Positions 1-6,825 of a stretch of 7,607 nucleotides of DNA are shown piece after piece. The stretch covers positions 1 to 7,607 of the forward strand of contig JAHEKL010000129.1 in the NCBI GenBank assembly GCA_024638345.1, written 5' to 3'. A model generated the notes under the pieces. The model was not told the DNA's origin. It worked only from the letters and a program-made list of their open reading frames with translations, and searched no databases. Each line of letters starts with the position of its first letter. Positions within the stretch are counted from its first letter, which is position 1. Source of the DNA: Gammaproteobacteria bacterium (lineage in GTDB: Bacteria > Gemmatimonadota > Gemmatimonadetes > Longimicrobiales > Gaopeijiaceae). A program made the position numbers and the translations under genes.

Positions 1-1047
1 TCTACTTCCCGCAATGGTCAGGGTGGTGTGGTTCCCCGCGACCCGAGAGGCGACCATCATCAACGCCTCCGAGAGGACGGGATTCACTTTCCCGGGCATG
101 ATGGAGCTCCCTGGCTGGACAGCCGGCAGCTTGATCTCGGCGATGCCCGACGTGGGCCCGGACGCCAACCAGCGAATGTCGTCCGCGATCTTGATCAGGC
201 TGACCGCTACGGTGTTCAGAGCTCCGTGGGCACTCACGAGCGCGTCCCTCGCGCCCTGTGCTTCGAAGTGATCCTCGGCCTCGTGAAACTCGAGACCGGT
301 CCATTCCGAGATCTTCGCGATCGTACGAGAGGCGAAGTCCACATGTGTGTTGATTCCGGTTCCCGTCGCCGTGCCCCCCAAGGCCAGCTCCGCCAATTGC
401 TGCGAGCCGGCCCTGATCCGCTCGATGCCCTTTTCCACCTGTTTCGCGTATCCCCCGAACTCCTGTCCAAGACGAACGGGAGTGGCGTCCATCAAATGCG
501 TGCGGCCGGACTTCACGAGACCGTCGAACACGCGGGACTTCTCGGACAGTGACTCGTGCAGCGACTCGAGGGCAGGAATCAGGTCTCTCTCCAGAGTCAC
601 GCGGGCGGCAATGTGGATCGCGCTCGGAATGACGTCGTTCGACGACTGCCCGAAATTCACGTGGTCGTTCGGGTGAACCGCGGAGGTGTTCAGAAAACGC
701 GTGGCGAGACGCGAAACCACCTCGTTCGTATTCATATTCGTGGAGGTGCCCGAGCCAGTCTGGTAGATGTCGACCGGGAACTCGGCGTCCCACTTTCCTT
801 CGGCCACCTCGCTCGCGGCCCGAGCGATCGCGTCGGCGATCTCCGCTTCGAGGTTCCCTAGCTCACGGTTCGTCAGGGCAGCGGCCTGCTTCAGCATCCC
901 GAGCGCCTGGATCATTCGCCGACCGAACCGCTGACCACTGATCGGGAAGTTCTCGACCGCACGCTGCGTTTGGGCGCCGTAGAGCGCGCTCTCCGGCACG
1001 CGGACCTCACCGAGGGAATCCTTTTCGATTCGGAACTCCTGTGACAT
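1..1047 (-). CDS. fumC: Class II fumarate hydratase, C-terminus cut by window edge
   Basis: Fumarase C interconverts fumarate and L-malate in the TCA cycle, as a soluble homotetramer in the cytoplasm that needs no iron-sulfur cluster. The 349 visible residues begin MSQEFRIEKDSLGEVRVP and cover the N-terminal domain and most of the central helical domain. Family landmarks are visible: LYGAQTQRAVENFPIS near residue 25, the GSGTSTNMNTNE loop near 100, VHPNDHVN followed by QSSND near 125-140, GRTHLMDATP at 181-190 with the histidine (H184) matching the E. coli catalytic-site His188, and the superfamily signature GSSIMPGKVNP at 313-323 with the mobile-loop serines. QSSND and THLMDAT favour fumarase over aspartase (QSTND, TQLQDA). 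About 110 residues are missing beyond position 1. The ATG has a strong AGGAGG site and lies 10 nt after the stop of the upstream SDR gene, suggesting co-transcription. Confidence 0.95.
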   Translation of the reverse strand, partial: MSQEFRIEKDSLGEVRVPESALYGAQTQRAVENFPISGQRFGRRMIQALGMLKQAAALTNRELGNLEAEIADAIARAASEVAEGKWDAEFPVDIYQTGSGTSTNMNTNEVVSRLATRFLNTSAVHPNDHVNFGQSSNDVIPSAIHIAARVTLERDLIPALESLHESLSEKSRVFDGLVKSGRTHLMDATPVRLGQEFGGYAKQVEKGIERIRAGSQQLAELALGGTATGTGINTHVDFASRTIAKISEWTGLEFHEAEDHFEAQGARDALVSAHGALNTVAVSLIKIADDIRWLASGPTSGIAEIKLPAVQPGSSIMPGKVNPVLSEALMMVASRVAGNHTTLTIAGSR

Positions 1048-1051
1048 GAAT

Positions 1052-1057
1052 CCTCCT
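1052..1057 (-). promoter_or_regulatory. Ribosome binding site of fumC
   Basis: A perfect AGGAGG on the minus strand ends 4 nt before the fumC ATG at 1047. It directly follows the TAG stop of the SDR gene (1060-1058), so ribosomes finishing the SDR could re-initiate here. This supports a two-gene operon with coupled translation and fixes the fumC start. Confidence 0.85.
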
Positions 1058-1780
1058 CTACTTCTTCGGCGGTTGGGACGGACGGATCTCGATCCGGCTG
1101 GGCAGGGCGCGAGATGGGAACACGAGCAGATCGAGCACGGTCTTGGCGATGTCCTCCGGCGCCAGCCTCCAGGAGTCCTCCGGATCGGGCCCCTCTCCGA
1201 AGAAGTGGGTGTTCACACTGCCTGGCATGATGCACGTGACGCGCACGCCTTCGTGACGAAGGTCCAGCATCATGGCCTCGCTCATTCCCAGCAGCCCAAA
1301 CTTGGTCGCGTTGTACGCCACCCCTCCCGAGAACGCGTTGCGGCCTGCCAACGACCCGATGTTGATGATCAACCCACCGCCGCCCGCGATCAGATGGGGG
1401 ACGGCGGCCTTGGAGCAGTAGAAGACCCCGTCCAGATTCGTGGCGAGCTGCAGATCCCAGTCCTTCCGCTCCATCTCCTGAATCGTAGCAAAACGGCCCA
1501 AGCCGGCGTTGTTCACGAGAACGTCGAGTCGTCCGAAGCGGGAGACGGCTTCCTCGATGAGGGCTTCACACTCCTCGTGGCTACGTACGTCGCAGACGAA
1601 TCCCACCGCCTCTCCCGGCCCCCCCTTTGCGATCTCGGTGGCTACCCTGTGGACGTCGGAGCTCGTCCGACTGGAGACGATGACCCTGCTCCCCCTGGAC
1701 ACGAGGGATTCGCAGATCGCTCGACCGATCCCCTTGGTCGCGCCGGTCACCACCGCCACAGTCTCGTCGAGACCTCTCAC
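1058..1780 (-). CDS. Classical SDR-family NAD(P)-dependent oxidoreductase
   Basis: This is a short-chain dehydrogenase/reductase of 240 residues, the usual length for the classical subfamily; it would oxidise or reduce an alcohol/carbonyl group with NAD(P). The Rossmann glycine motif TGATKGIG lies at 12-19, NNAG at 90-93, and the catalytic tetrad is complete: N115, S143, Y156 and K160 (YNATK). PG at 186-187 closes the cofactor site. The lysine inside the glycine motif and the serine/arginine pair after the second strand (VIVSSR) suggest NADP(H). The substrate cannot be read from sequence; related proteins are often labelled 3-oxoacyl-ACP reductase, but the C-terminus (LPSRIEIRPSQPPKK) lacks the VDGG ending typical of FabG. 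I chose the GTG at 1780 because a strong AGGAG lies 7 nt upstream and homology starts there; the frame stays open to a farther ATG at 1915, but those extra 45 residues look unlike protein. fumC follows after 10 nt. Confidence 0.9.
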   Translation of the reverse strand: MRGLDETVAVVTGATKGIGRAICESLVSRGSRVIVSSRTSSDVHRVATEIAKGGPGEAVGFVCDVRSHEECEALIEEAVSRFGRLDVLVNNAGLGRFATIQEMERKDWDLQLATNLDGVFYCSKAAVPHLIAGGGGLIINIGSLAGRNAFSGGVAYNATKFGLLGMSEAMMLDLRHEGVRVTCIMPGSVNTHFFGEGPDPEDSWRLAPEDIAKTVLDLLVFPSRALPSRIEIRPSQPPKK

Positions 1781-1920
1781 ACGTACTCTCCTACGGATCA
1801 ACTTCGCGAAGGTCACCTGCCACCCCTGTTCCCGGGGCTCGAGCTGAATTAGGATCGGCCGGGTCGGGAGGATACAGTACCGCGCTCCCACCCCCGCGTT
1901 TCGTCTCTCTGGCACATCGC
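1781..1920. promoter_or_regulatory. Divergent intergenic region between two SDR genes
   Basis: These 140 bases separate two head-to-head genes, so promoters for both directions should lie here. I see only weak candidates. For the plus strand there is TACAGT at 1873-1878 with TTAGGA at 1849-1854 (18-nt spacing, poor match to the -35 consensus). For the minus strand there is CCTAAT around 1855-1850 without a good -35 box. A 10-base palindrome CTTCGCGAAG sits at 1802-1811, but such a motif is expected by chance several times in a window of this size. No terminator or riboswitch is recognisable. Confidence 0.4.
1786..1793 (-). promoter_or_regulatory. Ribosome binding site deciding the SDR start
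   Basis: TAGGAGAG on the minus strand puts AGGAG 7 nt before the GTG at 1780. It supports the GTG start, which begins just before the first beta-strand of the Rossmann fold, over the upstream in-frame ATG at 1915. Confidence 0.75.
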
Positions 1921-2658
1921 ATGAAGCAACCCGAAGAACCGCGCGTGGCCCTCGTGACCGGAGGCGCCATTCGGGTGGGACGAGCGTTGACCCTCGGCTT
2001 GGCCGCGGCCGGCTACGACGTCGCGATCAACTACCACTCGTCGGACGCCGAGGCACGCACCGCTGCGCGGCGCGTCGAGGAGTTGGGCAGAAACGCGATC
2101 GTCCTTCCTGGCGACGTTTCTGACGCGGGGGACGTGGACCGAATCGCCGCAGAGGTCGAGGACCGCTGGGGCAGGCTCGACCTTCTCATCAACAACGCCT
2201 CACTCTTCCAGAGTAAGCCCCTGCTCGAGATCGGCGAGGGAGAGTGGGACCGGGTCATGGCGGTGAACCTGAAGGGCCCCTTCCTGATGGTGAAGGCCAC
2301 CGCCGACCTCCTCATCCGTGCCGAGGGGCAGGTGGTGAACCTCGTCGATCTATCCGCTTTCCAGCCGTGGGTCGAGCACCCCCATCACTCGGTGTCCAAG
2401 GCCGCACTGCTTCAGCTGACGCGAATCATGGCACGAGCTCTCGCACCGAGGGTCCGAGTCAACGCCATTGCTCCAGGGGCGGTCCTGCTGCCCGACGACT
2501 ATGACGAGGCCAAGCGTGAGCGCTCCCGCGCCAAGGCCGTCCTGGGTAAGCTGGGAACACCCGACGATGTAGTCCGAACGGTGCTCTTTCTCGAGCGATC
2601 CCCGTTCATCACCGGCGAAGTTATCGTGGTCGACGGAGGTCGCCTACTGGGCTTCTGA
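1921..2658 (+). CDS. Pteridine reductase (PTR1/FolM)-like SDR with His at the catalytic Tyr position
   Basis: This SDR protein of 245 residues most resembles pteridine/dihydromonapterin reductases, which use NADPH to reduce pterins or dihydrofolate. Supporting features are TGGAIRVG at 13-20 with the arginine typical of this group, the YHSS segment after the second strand (compare YHRS in PTR1), NNAS instead of NNAG at 91-94, N116, the PG at 185-186 and a C-terminal VDGGR at 237-241. As in Leishmania PTR1, an aspartate (D143) occupies the usual catalytic serine position, 13 residues before the catalytic tyrosine position. Here that position is histidine (H156, codon CAC), followed by the expected lysine K160 (HSVSK). 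The rest of the fold is intact and there is no frameshift, so it reads as a functional or repurposed enzyme rather than a decaying gene. No clear Shine-Dalgarno sequence precedes the ATG. It faces trxB tail to tail with 45 bases between the stops. The subfamily call is good; the true substrate is unproven. Confidence 0.85.
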   Translation: MKQPEEPRVALVTGGAIRVGRALTLGLAAAGYDVAINYHSSDAEARTAARRVEELGRNAIVLPGDVSDAGDVDRIAAEVEDRWGRLDLLINNASLFQSKPLLEIGEGEWDRVMAVNLKGPFLMVKATADLLIRAEGQVVNLVDLSAFQPWVEHPHHSVSKAALLQLTRIMARALAPRVRVNAIAPGAVLLPDDYDEAKRERSRAKAVLGKLGTPDDVVRTVLFLERSPFITGEVIVVDGGRLLGF

Positions 2659-2703
2659 TCGGCGGTTCGACCAGTCCGTTCACGTGCAGACGGCTTCGCA
2701 GGT

Positions 2704-3720
2704 CTAGACTTCTCCCGCCACGGGCTCGGCGGGGATCGAAGTCGCAGGAGCGGCGTCGGAGTCATGCGCTAGCCAGCGCTCCGCCTCGAGGGCAGCCATG
2801 CACCCGGTTCCGGCCGCCGTCACGGCCTGTCGATAGTAGGAGTCCATCACATCACCCGCTGCGAAGATACCTTCGACGCTCGTCTGTGTGCGCCACGGGG
2901 TAGGCGTGATCAGATACCCGTCTTCGCCAAGGTCCAGTTGACCCTCCAGGAAAGCGGTGTTGGGAGTGTGTCCGATCGCGACGAACAGGCCTCCGACCTC
3001 GAGCTCCCTCTCCTGACCGGTCTCGGTGTCCGCGAGGCGGATTCCGGTGATGAAGTCGTCGCCTATGACTTCAGTGACCACGGTGTTCCATGCGACGCGA
3101 ATCTTCTCGTTCGCCAAAGCCCGCTCTGCGAGAATCGGCGAGGCGCGAAACTGATCTCGTCTGTGGATCAGCACGACCTCACGGGCGAACTTGGTCAGAT
3201 AGATGGCCTCCTCCATCGCGCTGTCACCGCCGCCCACGACCGCCAGCACCCGATCGCGGAAAGCGGGAAGCGCACCGTCACATACCGCACAAGCGGAGAC
3301 TCCTCCACCCGTCTGCGCGAGACGCTGCTCGTTCTCGAGCCCCAGCCAATTGGCACGGGCGCCAGTGGCCACGATCACCGCGTTTGCGCGAAGCTCGTCG
3401 CCCGCCGACGAACGGAGGACGAACGGCCGCGCACCGGTCTCCACTTCCACGATGTCCTCGGTGACGATCCGCGTTTCGAATCGCTCGGCTTGAGCCCTCA
3501 TCTCGAGCATCAGCGTCTGTCCGTCGACTCCGTCCCGGAACCCCGGGTAGTTCTCGACTTCGGTCGTGAACATGAGCTGGCCACCAGGGACCATCTCACG
3601 CGACGGTTGGCCTTCGAACACAAGTGGATCCAGCCTCGCACGAGCCGCGTAGATCGCCGCCGTCCAGGCGGCTGGGCCCGAACCGATGATCACGACCTGC
3701 TCGATTCCTTTGTCTCTCAT
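2704..3720 (-). CDS. trxB: Thioredoxin-disulfide reductase
   Basis: This low-molecular-weight thioredoxin reductase would transfer electrons from NADPH through FAD to a CxxC disulfide and on to thioredoxin in the cytoplasm. The protein has 338 residues. The FAD-binding motif GSGPAAWTAAIY is at 13-24, PGGQL at 45-49 and YPGF at 58-61. The redox centre is C144-A-V-C147 followed by D148, the NADPH-binding motif GGGDSA is at 163-168, the 2'-phosphate-binding HRRDQFRAS is at 186-194, and the C-terminal FAD motif GDVMD starts at 289, followed by YRQAVTAAGTGCMAA. Most TrxB proteins are 310-320 residues; here about 18 extra C-terminal residues rich in Ala, Pro and Ser follow the last helix. PAAW replaces the common PAGY in the first motif. 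A GGGAG lies 7 nt before the ATG, while a GGAGG directly abuts it. The gene follows the FNR-like gene after 19 nt and is probably in the same transcript. Confidence 0.96.
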   Translation of the reverse strand: MRDKGIEQVVIIGSGPAAWTAAIYAARARLDPLVFEGQPSREMVPGGQLMFTTEVENYPGFRDGVDGQTLMLEMRAQAERFETRIVTEDIVEVETGARPFVLRSSAGDELRANAVIVATGARANWLGLENEQRLAQTGGGVSACAVCDGALPAFRDRVLAVVGGGDSAMEEAIYLTKFAREVVLIHRRDQFRASPILAERALANEKIRVAWNTVVTEVIGDDFITGIRLADTETGQERELEVGGLFVAIGHTPNTAFLEGQLDLGEDGYLITPTPWRTQTSVEGIFAAGDVMDSYYRQAVTAAGTGCMAALEAERWLAHDSDAAPATSIPAEPVAGEV

Positions 3721-3739
3721 CCTCCAGCTCCCACCAAGC

Positions 3740-4756
3740 TCATTTGCCCTTGAAGATCTTCATGCTAGTCGAGTGCCCGGGATTGACCCGAGCGGACGGA
3801 TCCACCCGATGGACCGCGTTGTTGACGGCGATCGCCGCCTCCGCGAACCCGGACGCGATCAGGTCCAGCTTCCCCGCGTATTCGACGATATCGCCGGCGG
3901 CGTAGACCCCCGGCAGATTGGTCTCCATCAGCTGATTGACAATGATGCGGTTCTTCTTGAGCTCGATCCCCCATTCCTGGATCGGCCCGAGGTCCGGTTT
4001 GAATCCGAGGAAGGTCAGCACCGCATCGAAGTCCATCGTCACGCGATCTTCCGTTCGATTGTCGTACAGGACCGCGGACTCGACCTTCCCGTTCCCTCGG
4101 ATTTCGGCGACTTCGTGGAACAGCCTCAGCTCGACTTCTCCCGCCTCCTCCGCTTGGAGGAGGCGCTGTACCGAAACCTCATGCGCACGGAAGTTGTCCC
4201 TTCGGTGAGCCACAACCAGGTGCTCGGTCTTGTCCTTCAGGATCAGGGCCCAGTCGAGCGCAGAGTCGCCGCCTCCAACCACCAGGACCTTCTTGCCCCT
4301 GTACAACTCGGGATCCTTGACCGAGTAATGCACGCCTCGCCCCAGGAGTTCCTCGTATCCGGGCACCTCGAGCCTCTGTGGCTCGAATGCGCCCTTGCCA
4401 CCCGCGACCACCAGAGTCTTGGTTCGGTACCTGCCTCCGGCACACTCCAGGATGAGGTCGTCCCCCTCGGCCACGATGGTCCGGACCTCCTCGTCCAGCA
4501 CGACCTCCGGTTCGAACTGCATGGCCTGTTCGATGAGGTCCCGCGCCAGGTCCTTGGCGAGGATCTTGGGGAAGCCACCCACGTCGAAGATGTACTTCTC
4601 GGGGTACAGCGCGGTCAGCTGACCTCCGAGCTCGGGTAGCGAATCGACGATCCGACTCGTCATTCCCCGCATGCCGGCGTAGAAGGCGGCAAAGAGTCCC
4701 GTGGGTCCCCCGCCCACAATCGTGATGTCTCTCGTGCCCTGTGTCTCGTCCGTCAT
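3740..4756 (-). CDS. Thioredoxin-reductase-like ferredoxin/flavodoxin-NADP(+) reductase
   Basis: This flavoprotein of 338 residues belongs to the TrxR-like ferredoxin-NADP reductases (the Bacillus YumC/Chlorobium FNR type), which exchange electrons between NADP(H) and ferredoxin or flavodoxin. The FAD motif GGGPTGLFAAFYAG is at 15-28, LGGQL at 43-47, YPEKYIFDVGGFP at 51-63, the NADP motif GGGDSALDWA at 161-170 and HRRDNFRAHE at 184-193. The C-terminal FAD motif AAGDI lies at 286-290. The decisive point is at 141-148: GVHYSVKD stands where true thioredoxin reductases carry CxxC, so it cannot reduce thioredoxin in the usual way. The C-terminal extension beyond residue 310 (NPGHSTSMKIF) is typical of this FNR family. 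The start ATG has GAGGGG at 4773-4768, 11 nt upstream, slightly far. It is followed by trxB after 19 nt. It is preceded by 175 bases without a gene, so it probably has its own promoter. Confidence 0.92.
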   Translation of the reverse strand: MTDETQGTRDITIVGGGPTGLFAAFYAGMRGMTSRIVDSLPELGGQLTALYPEKYIFDVGGFPKILAKDLARDLIEQAMQFEPEVVLDEEVRTIVAEGDDLILECAGGRYRTKTLVVAGGKGAFEPQRLEVPGYEELLGRGVHYSVKDPELYRGKKVLVVGGGDSALDWALILKDKTEHLVVAHRRDNFRAHEVSVQRLLQAEEAGEVELRLFHEVAEIRGNGKVESAVLYDNRTEDRVTMDFDAVLTFLGFKPDLGPIQEWGIELKKNRIIVNQLMETNLPGVYAAGDIVEYAGKLDLIASGFAEAAIAVNNAVHRVDPSARVNPGHSTSMKIFKGK

Positions 4757-4931
4757 CTCGGTGCTATCCCCTCAATCGCGGCCCCAGGGGGCCACGGGCG
4801 TCTCATGCCTCTCGCTTTCGGTTACCCCAGAGGGGTTCGTTACGATATACCCGAACGATCCCGGGTAGAACCCCGCCGATCCTCTCGCGGAATCGACTGG
4901 GAGTGTCGGTCCAGATCGGGTGCCGGGGAGA
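4757..4931 (-). promoter_or_regulatory. Leader/promoter region of the FNR-trxB pair with several inverted repeats
   Basis: This is the only long non-coding gap on the minus strand between the AI-2E gene and the FNR gene. On the plus-strand coordinates it holds GGCCCCAGGGGGCC at 4780-4793 (5-6 bp stem), just 5' of the Shine-Dalgarno sequence on the transcript. It also holds ACCCC-AGA-GGGGT at 4824-4836 (5 bp stem) and TACCCG at 4848-4853 paired with CGGGTA at 4862-4867 (6 bp stem, 8-base loop). None is followed by a T-run in either direction, so none is a standard Rho-independent terminator. An AT-rich TATATC around 4850-4845 on the minus strand could be a -10 element, but I see no good -35 box. 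The role is inferred from position only. Confidence 0.4.
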
Positions 4932-6260
4932 TCAGCTGCCCGAACCCGCCTGTCCTTCCGCGAACGCGGCGGACGCACGGTAGGTCTGGACCCCGCGAAC
5001 AGCCAGGAGCTTGACGCCAGCCGCCACCGGGACGGCGATCAAGAGACCGACAAACCCGAAGAAGAAGCCGCCCAGCGCGATCGCCAGAATGATCCAGACC
5101 GGATGAAGACCGGTCGAGTCACCCAGGACTCTGGGGCTGATCAGGGTGCCTTCGAGTGCCTGCACGACACCGAACACGACGGCGACCTTGAGCAGAGAGG
5201 CCCAGACGGCACCCGTAGTCAGCGCGATGGCCACTGCCGGCAGCAGACTGAGTAGGAGTCCCAGATACGGCACGATGCCGAGGACCGCGACCAGTACTCC
5301 CAGGAGAAATGCGTAGGGGAACTGTGCGATCCAGAGCCCCAGCGCCGTCAGTGAGCCGACCAGCAGGGCGACCGTGATCTGTCCCCTCAGATAGGCCGAT
5401 AGGAGCCCGTCGTATTCCTGGAGAAACCGACGAATACCCGCGCGACCGGGTGGGATCAGGCCGTCCAGTCTACTGCCCAGGCGACGGTAGTCCCTCATCA
5501 GGTAGAAGGCCAGAACGGGCGTCAGGACCAGGTAACCGATGATTGAGAGGAGCGACCCGATCCCCCTACCGAGGCCCAGCACCCCCTCCCAGGTCCCTTG
5601 AAGTAGGACCGCACTTCTCTCCTCCAGGAACTGGACCAAGTCGGCCTCGTCCAACCCTCGAATTCGGGCGACCCATTCGCTCCCCTCCACACCGGGAAAC
5701 CTCAGCCTCCCAAGCGCGCCCTCCAGGGCCGTGAGGGCTGCCGCGACCCTCTCGAGCAGGTCGGGAGCGCGCTGAACGAAGGCATTCAGCTCGGTGAGCA
5801 CGGCTGGAATGCCCCAGACGAGGCCTCCGGTGAACCCGGCGATCAGCGGAAGCGCGAGTGCAACTATCGCCAGAGACCGACTCCGGCGATGGTCTCCGCC
5901 GGCGTCGAGCCGCGAGAACGCAGACAGTCTCGAAGTCCGGTCCACCAGGGGGTTGAGCACGTAGGCCGCGACCAAGGCGAGGACGAAGGGGGCGACCAGA
6001 AACCCGAGCTCGGCGAGAACCCAAAAGAGCGTCAGGCCCCCGGCGGATCCGAGAAGGGGCCAGAAGACGGACGTCCGTCGGAGAGGAACCGCCACGATCA
6101 CGATCACCAGGAAAAGCAGGCCCGGATTCAGGATCCCCCTGAGCGAGTAGAGCAGGAAACCGAACGCCAGGATCGCTGCGCCGCCGCCCATCCACTCCCC
6201 CAGGGTGGGCCCGGGTCGTCCGCTCTGGTCGTGGCCGGACGTGTCGGACAACTCAGGCAC
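4932..6260 (-). CDS. AI-2E family transporter (PerM/TqsA type membrane protein)
   Basis: This integral membrane protein of 442 residues belongs to the AI-2E family (PF01594). Members include E. coli TqsA, proposed to export autoinducer-2, and PerM. Others have been tied to sodium/proton exchange, so the real substrate is open. Family marks are YVLNPLVDR at 100-108, FYLMRDYRR at 252-260, GLIPPG at 277-282, YLRGQITVALLVG at 290-302 and the conserved C-terminal block from EGTLISPRVLG (370) through GLHPVW to the FGFVGLLIAVPVAA segment (401-414). A long soluble stretch at about 150-225 separates the N- and C-terminal membrane bundles, as usual. Unusually, two hydrophobic segments (about 26-42 and 44-60) come before the segment that normally opens the family. 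The GTG start overlaps the Nudix stop by 8 nt, favouring coupled translation; an ATG at 6191 (residue 24) with GGGGGAG just upstream is a plausible alternative. Confidence 0.92.
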   Translation of the reverse strand: MPELSDTSGHDQSGRPGPTLGEWMGGGAAILAFGFLLYSLRGILNPGLLFLVIVIVAVPLRRTSVFWPLLGSAGGLTLFWVLAELGFLVAPFVLALVAAYVLNPLVDRTSRLSAFSRLDAGGDHRRSRSLAIVALALPLIAGFTGGLVWGIPAVLTELNAFVQRAPDLLERVAAALTALEGALGRLRFPGVEGSEWVARIRGLDEADLVQFLEERSAVLLQGTWEGVLGLGRGIGSLLSIIGYLVLTPVLAFYLMRDYRRLGSRLDGLIPPGRAGIRRFLQEYDGLLSAYLRGQITVALLVGSLTALGLWIAQFPYAFLLGVLVAVLGIVPYLGLLLSLLPAVAIALTTGAVWASLLKVAVVFGVVQALEGTLISPRVLGDSTGLHPVWIILAIALGGFFFGFVGLLIAVPVAAGVKLLAVRGVQTYRASAAFAEGQAGSGS

Positions 6261-6825
6261 CGGATCCGGTCACATCTCCCGTCGAGAACGACCCGTCCAG
6301 CCGATCGGCCCCTCGATGCAGGATGACCCTCGCGTTGTCGTATGCGATCGTGCGGAGGGCCTCGTCGACCGGAAGCCACCGGCACTCCGTGATGCCCTCC
6401 GATACCTCGGGTCGGGCTTCGCTACGAGGCGAACGCATCAGATAGAAGCGGCAGAACTTATGGACGAGGCTGCCCTCACGCCTAAAGGTCCAATCGATCT
6501 CGCCCAGATCCGGCCCGAGCGTCAGGTCGTCCAGGCCGGTCTCCTCCTGCACCTCGCGAAGGGCGGCCTCCTCCAAGCCCTCGCCCTCCTCCAGGTGGCC
6601 TTTGGGAAGGCCCCAGCGGCGATACGGGTCGCGAATCAGAAGCACGTGGGGGGACCCACCGAGTATTCGAAACACGACCCCGCCGGCGCTCCGTTCTACG
6701 GTGCGCGCCGCGCCTTCCGACGCTTCGATACCGCTGCGCACCGGTCTGGGCCCCCCTGATTTCGAACCGGCCGACCGGGGTTCCCCGGACTCCCGGGCAG
6801 AGTCAGAAGATCGAGAGTCGGACAT
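6253..6825 (-). CDS. Nudix hydrolase, Ap4A-hydrolase/MutT-like
   Basis: Nudix enzymes cleave nucleoside diphosphates linked to another group, using divalent metal ions. The protein has 190 residues. A perfect Nudix box (G-x5-E-x7-RE-U-x-EE-x-G-U) spans residues 76-98, with G76, E82, R90-E91 and the metal ligands E94-E95. It is preceded by WGLPKG at 71-76, the arrangement common in diadenosine tetraphosphate hydrolases and MutT1-like proteins. The domain begins near residue 43 (VERSAGGVVFR). The first 40 residues are rich in Ser, Gly, Arg and Glu and probably disordered. The chosen ATG overlaps the end of the MCE gene by 23 nt and has no clear ribosome site. An in-frame GTG at 6741 (residue 29) has AGGGGGG 9 nt upstream and would give 162 residues, so the start is uncertain. 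Its last 8 nt overlap the AI-2E gene. The actual substrate cannot be told from sequence. Confidence 0.9.
   Translation of the reverse strand: MSDSRSSDSARESGEPRSAGSKSGGPRPVRSGIEASEGAARTVERSAGGVVFRILGGSPHVLLIRDPYRRWGLPKGHLEEGEGLEEAALREVQEETGLDDLTLGPDLGEIDWTFRREGSLVHKFCRFYLMRSPRSEARPEVSEGITECRWLPVDEALRTIAYDNARVILHRGADRLDGSFSTGDVTGSGA

Noticed and set aside
2..793. Open frame of 263 codons on the minus strand within fumC
   Set aside because: It is a shifted frame over the real fumC reading frame, rich in Arg, Gly and His as expected of a shadow.
1802..1811. Palindrome CTTCGCGAAG as a possible operator
   Set aside because: A perfect 10-base palindrome is expected several times by chance in 7.6 kb, and nothing else around it supports an operator.
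1781..1915. N-terminal extension of the minus-strand SDR to the ATG at 1915
   Set aside because: The extension lacks a family match, no ribosome site precedes it, and the GTG at 1780 has a strong AGGAG at proper spacing right before the conserved Rossmann start.
2659..2703. Bidirectional terminator between the convergent SDR and trxB genes
   Set aside because: The 45 bases contain no stable GC-rich stem followed by a T-run on either strand.
3686..4639. Long open frame on the plus strand (317 codons) opposite the FNR and trxB genes, and a similar one at 1046-1852 opposite the SDR gene
   Set aside because: These lie antisense to genes with intact catalytic motifs; long antisense open frames are common in GC-rich DNA, and their translations show no recognisable domain.
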